This document shows, in pieces, positions 8,779 to 17,581 of a DNA stretch of 64,000 nt (the stretch's first letter is position 1; every line of letters begins with the position of its first letter). Origin of the DNA: Jiangella ureilytica (GTDB taxonomy: Bacteria; Actinomycetota; Actinomycetes; Jiangellales; Jiangellaceae); NCBI RefSeq assembly GCF_004348545.1, contig NZ_SMKL01000009.1:61797-125796 (forward strand), written 5' to 3'. The notes below the pieces were generated by a model, which had not been told where the DNA came from, made no database searches, and saw only the letters and a program-made list of their open reading frames with translations. The position numbers and the translations under genes are program-made.

Positions 8779-9972
8779 ATGGCGCACACGCTCGCCGGCA
8801 GGCCGGAAACGGCGACGCAGGCGAAAGTCCTGAAGCTGCTGCGCGACGAGGGCCCGTTGTCGCGGGTCGAGCTCGCCGACCGGCTCGGAGTCTCGCGTAC
8901 CACCATGGCCAGCGAGGTCAGCCGGCTCACGGAGCTCGGGCTGGCCGAGGGCGCCGGCCCCGCGGCTAGCAGAGGTGGACGCCGATCGACCCTCGTCGAC
9001 CTCTCCTCTGACGTGCGCTTCGTCGGGGTGGCCATCGGGGCGACGACGGTGTCGGTGGCGCTGACCGACGGGCGGCTGACGGTGCTCGGGCAGCGGTCGG
9101 TCGACATGGACGTGCGCCTGGGCCCGGAGCCGGTGCTGGCCCGCGCCCTCGAGCTGACCCACAAGGTGCTCGCCGAGCACGGCGTCACCCGCCCGGCCGG
9201 CGTCGGCGTGGGGGTGCCCGGGCCGGTCGACTTCCACGGCGGCATGCCGGTCTCGCCGCCCATCATGCCGGGCTGGGACGGCTACCCGGTCCGCGATGCC
9301 CTGGCGCGCGAGCTGGGCTGCCCGGTGCTGCTCGACAACGACGTCAACGTCATGGCGCTGGGCGAACAGCACTCCGGCGTCGCGAAGGCGGCCCGCGACT
9401 TCCTGTTCGTCAAGATCGGGACGGGCATCGGCTGCGGCATCGTCGTCGACGGGCAGCTGTACCGGGGCGTCGACGGGTGCGCGGGCGACATCGGGCACAT
9501 CCGGGTCGAGGAGTTCGGCCCCACGTGCGCGTGCGGCAACACCGGCTGCCTCGAGGCGTTCTTCGGCGGCGCCGCGCTGGCCCGCGACGCCCTGGCGGCG
9601 GCCCGCGGGGGCCGGTCGCCCGCGCTGGCGTCGCTGCTGGCCGAGAAGGGCGAGCTCACCGGCGCCGACGTCGCCGCGGCGGTCACCATGGGCGACCCCT
9701 ACACCGTCCAGATGATCCGCGACGGCGGCCACCGCGTCGGCTGGGTGCTGGCTAGCCTGGTGTCGTTCTTCAACCCCGGCCTCATCGTCATCGGCGGGCG
9801 CGTCGCCCGGCTCGGGCACCCGCTGCTGGCCGAGATCCGTGGCGTGGTCTACCGCCGCTCGCTGCCGCTCGCCACCGGCAACCTCCCCGTCGTCCTCAGC
9901 GAGATGGGCGACGACGCCGGCGTGGTCGGCGCGGCGGCGCTCATCAGCGACGCGATTTTCGCCGCGCCCTGA
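8779..9972 (+). CDS. ROK family transcriptional repressor
   Basis: 397 residues from ATG 8779, the first start that leaves an N-terminal winged helix-turn-helix intact (about residues 14-60, motif ELADRLGVSRTTMASEVSRL). The C-terminal two-thirds is a ROK sugar-kinase-like domain with the glycine-rich KIGTGIGCGI segment and the zinc signature GHIRVEE...CACGNTGC. ROK repressors (NagC/XylR type) release DNA when bound to a sugar or sugar phosphate. No Shine-Dalgarno is obvious; translation may be nearly leaderless. A perfect inverted repeat just upstream suggests autoregulation, and a similar site before the 10244 gene suggests control of the isomerase/dehydrogenase pair downstream. Reading further upstream in this frame crosses the repeat element and is not credible. 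Confidence 0.92.
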   Translation: MAHTLAGRPETATQAKVLKLLRDEGPLSRVELADRLGVSRTTMASEVSRLTELGLAEGAGPAASRGGRRSTLVDLSSDVRFVGVAIGATTVSVALTDGRLTVLGQRSVDMDVRLGPEPVLARALELTHKVLAEHGVTRPAGVGVGVPGPVDFHGGMPVSPPIMPGWDGYPVRDALARELGCPVLLDNDVNVMALGEQHSGVAKAARDFLFVKIGTGIGCGIVVDGQLYRGVDGCAGDIGHIRVEEFGPTCACGNTGCLEAFFGGAALARDALAAARGGRSPALASLLAEKGELTGADVAAAVTMGDPYTVQMIRDGGHRVGWVLASLVSFFNPGLIVIGGRVARLGHPLLAEIRGVVYRRSLPLATGNLPVVLSEMGDDAGVVGAAALISDAIFAAP

Positions 9973-10030
9973 TCGGGCCGCTGTCGATTCCGTCGCGGCA
10001 GGTCACGCCGCATTCGATGAGAACCGTGTT

Positions 10031-10055
10031 ACTTCGCTCGTGAACTTGCGAAAGT
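10031..10055. promoter_or_regulatory. Second candidate ROK operator
   Basis: ACTTCGC (10031-10037) and GCGAAAGT (10048-10055) form an imperfect inverted repeat with a 10-base spacer, resembling the 8736-8764 site. It lies just upstream of the -35 box at 10069. Confidence 0.5.
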
Positions 10056-10068
10056 ACATCGGAACCTC

Positions 10069-10098
10069 TTGACCGCGGTTTCCCGTGACGTCTAGTTT
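10069..10098 (+). promoter_or_regulatory. Sigma-70-like promoter TTGACC-18-TAGTTT
   Basis: TTGACC at 10069-10074 and TAGTTT at 10093-10098 with an 18-base spacer, about 145 bases before the isomerase start at 10244. The same hexamers and spacing occur at 17496-17525 before the second ROK gene. Confidence 0.55.
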
Positions 10099-10243
10099 GC
10101 CTGATCAACGGCGGTTCGCGCCGTTGTCTGCGCGTTCGTCAGGGCCGGCGTCGGGGAGGAGGGGGGCATGCCGCGCCTGCGCGCCCATCCCGTCACAGAT
10201 CCCCGCCCATCCGCGGGTCGATCGGCTCAACGAGGAGTACGAG

Positions 10244-11191
10244 ATGGCACGTCCCGAACTCAACCGCCGCCAGTTCCTGGGCGCCGTCGCCGGCACCACG
10301 ATGGCGGTCACCGCGGCCCAACTGGCCGCTCCGTCCGCCGCCGGTGCCGCCAAAGGCATGCTGGTGCCGCCCGGCAAGATCGGCATCCAGCTGTTCACGA
10401 TCCGCAACCTGGTCTCCTCGCTCGGCTTCCGAGTGGTCTTCGAGGAGCTCGCCCGCATCGGCTACAAGAACGTCGAGTTCGCCGGCTACAGCTCCCCGGC
10501 CGAGCCGGGCATCACCGTCCAGCAGATCCGGCAGCTGCTCGACGACAACGGGCTCGTCGGCATCGGCAGCCACGTCAGCCTGAACAACTTCCGGAACAAT
10601 CTCCAGCTCGAGCTGGACCGGGCCGAGATCCTGGGCCTGCCGTTCATCGGCACCGCGAACGAGCCGGTCACGGCGGCCAACCGCACGGTCGCCGGCTACC
10701 AGGCCGCCGCCGCGGAGTTCAACGCGTTCGGCGAGGCGGCAATGGCCCGCGGTCTGCGCTGGTACCAGCACAACCACCAGAACGAGTTCCGCATGGCCGC
10801 GGACGACCCGTCCGTGCGCCTCTACGACGTGCTGCTGGCCGAGACCGACCCGAAGCTCGTCTACCTCGAGATGGACATCTACTGGGCCTACGTCGGGCAG
10901 CACATCGCGCCCGGGTTCGACCCCATCGACTACGTCGTCGGCAACCGGCTGCGCTACCCGCTGTTCCACGCCAAGGACGGCCGCCGGTCCACGTCGGCGA
11001 ACGGCTACGACATCGTCGAGTTCGGCGCCGGCGACATCGACTTCCAGCGGTTCTACAGCTCCATCGGCTCTCGCGGCCGGCACTGGTCCCTGTGGGAGCA
11101 GGACAACGCGCCGAACACGCCACCGGCCGCCGGCGGCGCGATCGGCGCGGCCGAACGCAGCTACGACGCCATCTACGAGCTGCGCGGCTGA
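10244..11191 (+). CDS. Tat-exported sugar phosphate isomerase/epimerase-like TIM barrel
   Basis: 315 residues. ATG 10244 is preceded by GAGGAG (10232-10237) and directly gives a twin-arginine signal (LNRRQFLGAVAG, residues 5-16, then a hydrophobic stretch), so the protein should be exported folded. The rest is an AP-endonuclease-2/xylose-isomerase-like TIM barrel with metal-ligand candidates in the usual places (NVEFAGY, HNHQNEF, YLEMDIYW, HAKDG). Family members isomerise, epimerise or hydrate sugars, including 3-keto sugars; export means the substrate is unlikely to be phosphorylated. The next gene starts 39 bases after its stop, so the two are probably one unit under the ROK-like site at 10031. 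A paralogue is at 39030. Confidence 0.88.
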   Translation: MARPELNRRQFLGAVAGTTMAVTAAQLAAPSAAGAAKGMLVPPGKIGIQLFTIRNLVSSLGFRVVFEELARIGYKNVEFAGYSSPAEPGITVQQIRQLLDDNGLVGIGSHVSLNNFRNNLQLELDRAEILGLPFIGTANEPVTAANRTVAGYQAAAAEFNAFGEAAMARGLRWYQHNHQNEFRMAADDPSVRLYDVLLAETDPKLVYLEMDIYWAYVGQHIAPGFDPIDYVVGNRLRYPLFHAKDGRRSTSANGYDIVEFGAGDIDFQRFYSSIGSRGRHWSLWEQDNAPNTPPAAGGAIGAAERSYDAIYELRG

Positions 11192-11230
11192 CCGCCGCCG
11201 TCGCCGTCGACGAGAGGACACCACGAGACC

Positions 11231-14200
11231 ATGCGCCGCATCCGCAGCACGCTGATGTCACTGCTCGCCGCCGCCCTGCTGCCCGTCGCCGTCCTCGCGG
11301 CCACGGGCAGCAGCGCCGTCGCGCACGAGGGCCACGACCACGAGGCCGACGATCCCGCGCTCCACTGGGACAACTACGAGAAGATCCTGCTCAGCAAGGA
11401 GACCGGCGAGCCGATCGACCTCGCCGTCCTGCCGGACTCGCGGATCCTGCACACCGCCCGCAACGGCGCCGTGCGGCTGACCGACCCGGCCACCGGCATC
11501 ACCCGCATCGTCAACACCATCGACGTCTACACGAACTCCGAGGACGGTCTGCAGACCATCGCGATCGACCCGGACTTCGAGACGAACCAGTGGGTGTACC
11601 TGCTCTACGCGCCGCGCGTCATGGAGGCGCCGTACCCGGAGACGACGCCGTCGGGCAGCGCCCCGACCTCGCTGCCGGCCGGCGAGACCGAGAGCTACTG
11701 GGACCGCTGGAAGGGCTACAACGTGCTGTCCCGGTTCAAGTGGGACGAGGCCACCGACTCCCTCGATCTGTCCACCGAGCAGCAGATCATCAAGGTCGAG
11801 GCGCAGCGCGGCCAGTGCTGCCACGTCGCCGGTGACATGACCTGGGACGCCGACGGCAACCTCTACCTGTCCACGGGCGACAACACCCCGGCGAACACAC
11901 CGGGCGCCAACGGGATGGCGCCGAACAACGACGCACCCGGCATGAACCCTGGCCTCGACGCCCGTCGCGGGGCCGGCAACACCAACGACCTTCGCGGCAA
12001 GATCCTGCGTATCACCGTCCAGGAGGACGGCTCGTACACGATCCCGGAGGGCAACCTCTTCGCGCCCGACACCGAGGGCACGCGGCCGGAGATCTACGTC
12101 ATGGGCGTGCGCAACCCGTTCCGCATCGACTACGACCTCGAGACCGGCGCGCTGGTCTGGGGCGACTACGGTCCCGACGCCGGCGCCCCGAACCCCGACC
12201 GTGGCCCCATGGGCTACGTCGAGTGGCAGACCACGCGCCAGCCGATCAACGGCGGCTGGCCCTACTGCCACGGCCCGAACGCCAACTACAACGAGTGGAA
12301 CTTCGCCACCGCCACGCCTGGACCGTGGTTCGACTGCGAGGCGGGGGCCGAGAACAACTCGCGCTGGAACACCGGCCTCGACGTCGTCCCGCCGGCCACC
12401 GCGCCGCACCTGTACTACGGCGACAACGCAAGTCACCAGCCGTGGCCGGAGCTGACCGACCTCGGTGGCGGCGGCCAGGGCCCCATGGGCGGGCCGGTGT
12501 ACCGCTTCGACCCGGACAACCCGTCGCCGGCGAAGTTCCCGCAGTTCTGGGACGGCCACCCGTTCTTCGCCGAGTTCTCCCAGGACTACGTCGCGGTGTT
12601 CGACCTCGACCTGGCCACCAGCGGCCCGGTCACGGACATCATCGACTTCCTGCCGAACGCGCACCTGAGCCACGTCGGTCAGCCGATCTGGGACAACGTC
12701 ATGGACATGGAGTTCGGTCCGGACGGCTCGCTGTACGTGCTCGAGTACGGTGACGGCTTCTTCCGGCAGAACCCCGACGCCGGGCTGTACCGCGTCGACT
12801 ACGCGGAGGGCAACAAGTCGCCGCAGGCGCGGTTCACCGCCGACCCGATCTCCAGCAGCGAGGCGCCGCTGACGGTGTCGTTCGACGCCTCGGCCTCGGC
12901 CGACCCCGAGGGCGCCGCGCTGACCTACGAGTGGGACTTCGACGGCGACGGCACCTTCGACGCCACCGGCGTCACCGCGTCGCACACCTACACCGAGCTC
13001 GGGCAGTACTACGCCGCGCTGCGCGTCACCGATCCGTCGGGCAAGTTCGGCGCGCGGGCCACTCAGGTCACCGTCGGCAACGTGGCGCCGACCGTGTCGC
13101 TGGACACGCCGGACGGCGGGTTCTTCGACTGGGGCCAGGCGGTCGCCGTCGCGGTCTCCGTCGACGACCCCGAGGACGGCACCACGCCGACCTGCTCGCG
13201 GGTGACCTGGGCGTTCGGGCTGGGGCACGACCTGCACGCCCACCCGCTCAGCCAGGGCACCGGCTGCACGTTCGGCGTCCCGACGCCGGCCGACGCACAG
13301 GAGCACGGCGAGACCGAGAACATCTACGGCGCGCTGGTGGTCGGCTACACCGACAACGGCCACCTGGGCGTCCCGCCGGCCCGCGGCGAGGCGTCGCTGC
13401 TGCTGAACCCGAAGACGCAGCAGGGCGAGTGGTTCGACGCCAGCCAGGGTGTCGAGATCACCGACGACGCGGCGGCGCGCGGCCTGCGCAAGGTGACGTC
13501 GTTCGACGCCGGCGACTGGATCGCCTTCGACCCGGTGAACCTGGCGAACATCGACAGCATCGTCGCGCGCGCCTGGGGACGGGGCACGCTGCACCTGCGC
13601 TGGAACGACCCGAAGGCGCCGCCGTTCGCGCAACTGTCGTTCCGCAACCGCACCGGCTGGTTCGAGGTCGAGCAGGCCCTGTCGAACGCGCCGGCGGGGT
13701 CGGGGCGGCTCTACCTCACCTCGACCAGCGGCTTCGACCTCGACGAGGTCCGCTTCGTCGGCGACGGCGTCGCCGACGTCACACCGCCGACGGTGTCGCA
13801 CTCGCTCAACCCGGCAACGCCGACGGGCAGCAACGGCTGGTACACCGGCGACGTCGCGCTGACCGTGAACGCGACGGACAACGGCACCGTCGCCAGCCGG
13901 CAGCGCTCGCTGGACGGCGGGGTCACCTGGTCGAACGCGAACAACCCCTTGACGATCACCGCCGAGGGTGCCACCACCGTGCTCTACCGGGCGACCGACA
14001 GCGGCGGCAACGTGTCCGCCGTCGGCTCGGTGACCGTGCGGATCGACAAGACCCCACCGGTCGCGTCGATCGGCGGGGTGGCCGACGGGTCCAGCCACGC
14101 GGCCGGCGGCACCCTCACGCCGTCGTTCAGCGGGTCGGACGCGGTCTCCGGTCTGGCCTCGGTGACGGGGACGCTCGACGGGGTCGCGCTGGCGTCCGGT

Positions 14201-14566
14201 TCCGTGGTGCACCTGTGGACGCTGCCGGTCGGGTCGCGCACACTGGTGGCGACGGCGACCGACGTGGCCGGGCGGCAGGCGACGGCGACGGTGTCGTTCA
14301 CGGTCACGACCTCGCTGGCCGATCTCGCGGCGATCGTCGACCACTACGACGGCGCGGGCGTCCTGACGACCGCGGGGGAGAGCCGGCTGCGGCTGCACCT
14401 CGACGCCGCCATCCGCCACGCCGACGCCGGCCGCGACGACAGTGCGGTTCGGTCGCTGGACCAGTTCCTGGCGGCCGCCCGCAGTTCGATCTTCGTCACC
14501 GACGCCGGCGCACGAGCCGTCCTCACCCACCACGGGGAGGTCTTGGTCGCCCAGCTGAACAGCTGA
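11231..14566 (+). CDS. Secreted PQQ-type sugar dehydrogenase-like protein with PKD, CBM6-like, Ig and FIMAH modules
   Basis: 1111 residues from ATG 11231 (GAGAGGA upstream) with a clear signal peptide ending near AVAHEGHDH. Modules (residues): glucose/sorbosone dehydrogenase-like propeller about 40-527 with the QCCHVAGD motif, PKD about 533-617, the LGHDLHAH module 618-727, CBM6-like 728-847, two Ig-like domains (850-942 and 943-1027) and FIMAH 1028-1111. It lacks the ThuA and DUF1080 domains of its larger paralogues. It is probably an extracellular oxidoreductase acting on a sugar or glycoside; the cofactor is inferred from fold only. It follows the Tat isomerase and ends at a 13-base hairpin. 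Confidence 0.9.
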   Translation: MRRIRSTLMSLLAAALLPVAVLAATGSSAVAHEGHDHEADDPALHWDNYEKILLSKETGEPIDLAVLPDSRILHTARNGAVRLTDPATGITRIVNTIDVYTNSEDGLQTIAIDPDFETNQWVYLLYAPRVMEAPYPETTPSGSAPTSLPAGETESYWDRWKGYNVLSRFKWDEATDSLDLSTEQQIIKVEAQRGQCCHVAGDMTWDADGNLYLSTGDNTPANTPGANGMAPNNDAPGMNPGLDARRGAGNTNDLRGKILRITVQEDGSYTIPEGNLFAPDTEGTRPEIYVMGVRNPFRIDYDLETGALVWGDYGPDAGAPNPDRGPMGYVEWQTTRQPINGGWPYCHGPNANYNEWNFATATPGPWFDCEAGAENNSRWNTGLDVVPPATAPHLYYGDNASHQPWPELTDLGGGGQGPMGGPVYRFDPDNPSPAKFPQFWDGHPFFAEFSQDYVAVFDLDLATSGPVTDIIDFLPNAHLSHVGQPIWDNVMDMEFGPDGSLYVLEYGDGFFRQNPDAGLYRVDYAEGNKSPQARFTADPISSSEAPLTVSFDASASADPEGAALTYEWDFDGDGTFDATGVTASHTYTELGQYYAALRVTDPSGKFGARATQVTVGNVAPTVSLDTPDGGFFDWGQAVAVAVSVDDPEDGTTPTCSRVTWAFGLGHDLHAHPLSQGTGCTFGVPTPADAQEHGETENIYGALVVGYTDNGHLGVPPARGEASLLLNPKTQQGEWFDASQGVEITDDAAARGLRKVTSFDAGDWIAFDPVNLANIDSIVARAWGRGTLHLRWNDPKAPPFAQLSFRNRTGWFEVEQALSNAPAGSGRLYLTSTSGFDLDEVRFVGDGVADVTPPTVSHSLNPATPTGSNGWYTGDVALTVNATDNGTVASRQRSLDGGVTWSNANNPLTITAEGATTVLYRATDSGGNVSAVGSVTVRIDKTPPVASIGGVADGSSHAAGGTLTPSFSGSDAVSGLASVTGTLDGVALASGSVVHLWTLPVGSRTLVATATDVAGRQATATVSFTVTTSLADLAAIVDHYDGAGVLTTAGESRLRLHLDAAIRHADAGRDDSAVRSLDQFLAAARSSIFVTDAGARAVLTHHGEVLVAQLNS

Positions 14567-14581
14567 GCAGGGAGAAGGGCA

Positions 14582-14613
14582 GCCGGTGGGCCGGCGCGGA
14601 CCGGCCCACCGGC
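14582..14613 (+). terminator. Hairpin terminator after the 11231 gene
   Basis: A 13-base perfect stem (14582-14594 GCCGGTGGGCCGG with 14601-14613) and a 6-base loop, 15 bases past the stop codon. Confidence 0.75.
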
Positions 14614-14622
14614 GCTTCTCCA

Positions 14623-14672
14623 TGATCATCGACGATCGACCCCGCCATGGTGTGGTCGATCACCGATGATCA
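14623..14672. repeat. 50-bp TGATCATCG palindrome, copy 1
   Basis: Ends TGATCATCG and CGATGATCA with nested GATCGACC/GGTCGATC arms. It matches the copy at 41694-41743 in length and layout and follows directly after the hairpin terminator at 14582. Confidence 0.7.
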
Positions 14673-14794
14673 TGGTGCGTTGACCGGTGCCGGAGCGGTT
14701 GTTCCGTGGCGACGGCGTCAGGACGGTCGAGAGGTGGGCCGGCCCTCAGCCCTGGCGTGTCTCGGCTCGGTGTGGCCGCTGTCCACGACGCCCG

Positions 14795-14845
14795 TGATCG
14801 TCGGCGATTGCTGGCGTCAGGACACCGGGCGATCGCCGATGATCA
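14795..14845. repeat. TGATC(G/A)TCGGCGAT palindrome, copy 2
   Basis: TGATCGTCGGCGATT on the left and GATCGCCGATGATCA on the right, the same family as 14623-14672 with a diverged centre. Apart from this, the other palindromes and the promoter at 14928, I see nothing coding in 14567-14987. Confidence 0.6.
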
Positions 14846-14927
14846 AGGGGAGGGCGCGGCGCTCCCGTCACTTTCGTCGGCTTGACGCGGAGATTGCACG
14901 CTTTGTGACGAAACACTTTCAAACGTC

Positions 14928-14956
14928 TTGACATGGTGGAAACATGACGTTTATCT
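14928..14956 (+). promoter_or_regulatory. Promoter of the 14988 gene
   Basis: TTGACA at 14928-14933 and TTATCT at 14951-14956 with a 17-base spacer, 31 bases before the ATG. Immediately upstream is ACGAAACACTTTCAAACGT, which contains the ACACTTTC half-site of the ROK operator at 8736. Confidence 0.6.
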
Positions 14957-14987
14957 GAGGCCTTCCGAACCGTGATCGGAGGGCAGC

Positions 14988-17111
14988 ATGCGCAAAGCCG
15001 TAGTGATGGCGGCGGGGACGCTCGTCGCGTCCACGCTCGTCGCGGCACCGGGGTTGGCGGCGAACGGAGCACCCGCCGTCCCAGAGGCGGCACCGCCGGA
15101 TTCGGCGTTCGACAAGGTCACTCTGAACGACACGCCCGGTGAGCCGATGGACCTGGTGGTCCTGCCGGACGGCCGGGTACTGCACACCACCCGCGCCGGC
15201 GAGGTGTGGCTGCACGACCCCGAGACGCGGCTGAACACGCTGGCCGCTGACATCCCGGTCTATGAGCACGACGAGGAGGGGCTGCAGAGCATCGCGATCG
15301 ACCCGGGGTTCGGGAAGACCAACGACTGGATCTATCTCTACTACTCCCCGGTGCTGGACACTCCGCTCGACGACCCGGACACGCCGACCGTCAACGAGGG
15401 TGACGCGCCGTTCGACGGCACGCCGGCGGACTGGGAGCCGTTCGAGGGGCACATCACGCTGGCGCGGTTCGAGCTGGTCGGCGATCAGATCGACCTGTCG
15501 ACCGAGCAGCACATCATGGACGTGCCGGTCGACCGCGGCATCTGCTGCCACGTCGGCGGCGACATCGCGTTCGACGCCGCCGGCCACCTCTACCTCGGCA
15601 CCGGCGACGACACCAACCCGTTCGAGTCCGACGGGTTCGCGCCCATCGACGAGCGGCCGACCCGCAACCCGGCCTTCGACGCGCAGCGCACGTCGGCCAA
15701 CACCAACGACCTGCGCGGCAAGGTGCTGCGGATCGTCGTCGGCGAGGACGGCGGCTACTCGATCCCCGAGGGCAACCTGTTCGAGCCCGGCACCGAGGGC
15801 ACCCGGCCCGAGATCTACGCGATGGGCCTGCGCAACCCGTTCCGCCTCGACGTGCAGCCCGAGACCGGCGCCGTCTACGTCGGCGACTACTCGCCCGACG
15901 CGGGTGAGCCCGACCCGGCGCGCGGCCCGGCCGGCCAGGGCAAGTGGACGGTCATCAGCGAGCCGGCCAACTACGGCTGGCCGTACTGCGCGACGGCGGA
16001 GCTGCCCTACGTCGACTACGACTTCGCCACCGGCACGTCCGGCGAGCCGTTCGACTGCGCGGCCCCGGTCAACGAGTCGCCGCACAACACCGGCCTCAGG
16101 GAGCTGCCCCCGGTCACGCAGCCGGACATCTGGTACGGCTACGACGAGTCCGCCGAGTTCCCCGAGCTCGGCACCGGCGGCATCGGTCCCATGGGCGGCC
16201 CGGCGTACGACTTCGACCCGCGCGACACCCGCGGCCGCACGCCGATCGCCTGGCCGGAGTACTACGACGGCGTCCCGCTGGCATACGAGTGGACCCGCGA
16301 CTGGATCAAGGGCATCCACCTGGACGAGAACGGCGACGTCGTCTCCATCGAGGACTTCATCCCGTCGATCGTCACCGACAACCCCATGGACCTCGAGTGG
16401 GGCCCCGACGGCGCCCTCTACGTCCTCGAGTACGGCGACGGCTACTTCGCCGAGAACCCCGACGCGCAGTTGTCGCGCATCGACTACATCGGCGTCGGCG
16501 GCAACCACTCGCCGGTGCCGAAGGTGGCGGCCGACGTCACCGAGGGGCACGCGCCCATGGCGGTGCAGTTCTCCAGCGCCGGCACGGCCGACCCCGACGG
16601 CGACCGGCTGCGGTACGAATGGGACTTCGACGGCGACGGTAGCGTCGACTCGCGGCTGCGGAACCCGTCGTTCACCTACGAGGAGAACGGCCTGTACCAC
16701 GCGACGCTGAAGGTCACCGACCTCGGCGGCAAGCACCGTGGCAAGACGGCGTCGGCCGAAATCGACATCATCGTCGGCAACCTCACGCCGCAGGTCGAGT
16801 TCGTCACGCCTCAGACCGGCGACACGTTCGCCTTCGGCGACCAGGTTCCGTTCGAGGTGCAGGTCACCGATGACGCGCCGGTCGACTGCTCGCGCGTACG
16901 CGTGACCTACATCCTCGGTCACGACGAGCACGGCCACCCGCAGACGACAGCCGTCGGCTGCAGCGGCACGCTCCTGACGACGCTGCCGGGGGGCCACGAC
17001 CCGGGCGACGGCCTGACCGGCGTCTTCAACGTGACGTACACCGACGATCCGGGTGAGGGCGTTCCCGCCCTGAGCGACAGCGCGGAGGTGGTGCTCACCC
17101 CGGAGGGCTGA
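14988..17111 (+). CDS. Secreted PQQ-type sugar dehydrogenase-like protein, short form
   Basis: 707 residues from ATG 14988, with GGAGGGCAGC just upstream and a typical signal peptide (cleavage near GLAANGA). It carries only the core: a glucose/sorbosone dehydrogenase-like propeller (about residues 35-505, motif ICCHVGGD), a PKD domain (about 510-600) and the LGHDEHGH module (about 600-705), with no carbohydrate-binding, DUF1080 or FIMAH modules. It is the minimal member of the local family and shows that propeller, PKD and LGHD module form one conserved block. It is probably an extracellular oxidoreductase. It is flanked by its own promoter and a strong terminator, so it is likely monocistronic. 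Confidence 0.9.
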   Translation: MRKAVVMAAGTLVASTLVAAPGLAANGAPAVPEAAPPDSAFDKVTLNDTPGEPMDLVVLPDGRVLHTTRAGEVWLHDPETRLNTLAADIPVYEHDEEGLQSIAIDPGFGKTNDWIYLYYSPVLDTPLDDPDTPTVNEGDAPFDGTPADWEPFEGHITLARFELVGDQIDLSTEQHIMDVPVDRGICCHVGGDIAFDAAGHLYLGTGDDTNPFESDGFAPIDERPTRNPAFDAQRTSANTNDLRGKVLRIVVGEDGGYSIPEGNLFEPGTEGTRPEIYAMGLRNPFRLDVQPETGAVYVGDYSPDAGEPDPARGPAGQGKWTVISEPANYGWPYCATAELPYVDYDFATGTSGEPFDCAAPVNESPHNTGLRELPPVTQPDIWYGYDESAEFPELGTGGIGPMGGPAYDFDPRDTRGRTPIAWPEYYDGVPLAYEWTRDWIKGIHLDENGDVVSIEDFIPSIVTDNPMDLEWGPDGALYVLEYGDGYFAENPDAQLSRIDYIGVGGNHSPVPKVAADVTEGHAPMAVQFSSAGTADPDGDRLRYEWDFDGDGSVDSRLRNPSFTYEENGLYHATLKVTDLGGKHRGKTASAEIDIIVGNLTPQVEFVTPQTGDTFAFGDQVPFEVQVTDDAPVDCSRVRVTYILGHDEHGHPQTTAVGCSGTLLTTLPGGHDPGDGLTGVFNVTYTDDPGEGVPALSDSAEVVLTPEG

Positions 17112-17136
17112 CGTCCTGATCGTCCGGACGCGCACG

Positions 17137-17175
17137 CCGGCCGGGTTCCCGTCCACGGGGCGGGAACCCGGCCGG
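17137..17175 (+). terminator. Strong hairpin terminator
   Basis: A 15-base perfect stem (17137-17151 CCGGCCGGGTTCCCG with 17161-17175) and a 9-base loop, 25 bases past the stop of the 14988 gene. Confidence 0.8.
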
Positions 17176-17495
17176 TCCGTTTCCACCCGGCCGTGCTGTT
17201 GAAACGGTCAACTTTGTCCAATGAAAGTCGGAAGTCCAACGCGAGGATGCGCCAAACATCGGTTTGCTGCTGACCCTTCTGTCGTCCGGTCGCCGGATGT
17301 TGCCGAACCGTGACCTCACGGATGTGAGCGCTCACGGACGCGCCGGAGTTTGTTGGCCGACCTGGTCAAACTGCAGCTCAGGGATTATTTGGCCTGGTAT
17401 GGACCGGATCGCCGAACCGCTCTGCACCGCCCACGGCTCGGGGCCGGCGCCGTCATGTCATCGGCTGGTCACCCGAAGAAACTCGTTCGTAACCC
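17176..17495. promoter_or_regulatory. Regulatory spacer upstream of the ROK/ABC operon
   Basis: No gene seen. It contains a weak ACTTT/AAAGT inverted pair (17211-17228) and a perfect 12-base palindrome GTGAGCGCTCAC (17324-17335), the core shape of a LacI-family operator. The operon promoter lies just downstream. Confidence 0.45.
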
Positions 17496-17525
17496 TTGAC
17501 CTTGAGTGGCCGCGCTTCCTAGTTT
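17496..17525 (+). promoter_or_regulatory. Sigma-70-like promoter of the ROK/ABC operon
   Basis: TTGACC (17496-17501) and TAGTTT (17520-17525) with an 18-base spacer, identical in hexamers and spacing to the promoter at 10069. It is 57 bases upstream of the ROK start. Confidence 0.6.
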
Positions 17526-17581
17526 GTTGTCCCATCCGACGAACACTCGTGACGCAGGTCACGCAGCGAGAGGGGGCGCGC

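Noticed and set aside
11258..14629. A 1123-codon minus-strand open frame
   Set aside because: Mirror of the 11231 gene; no recognisable motif, unlike the plus-strand protein.
14567..14987. A small gene between the two dehydrogenase genes
   Set aside because: The only open frame (from about 14647) runs through the palindromes and the promoter and has no ribosome site.
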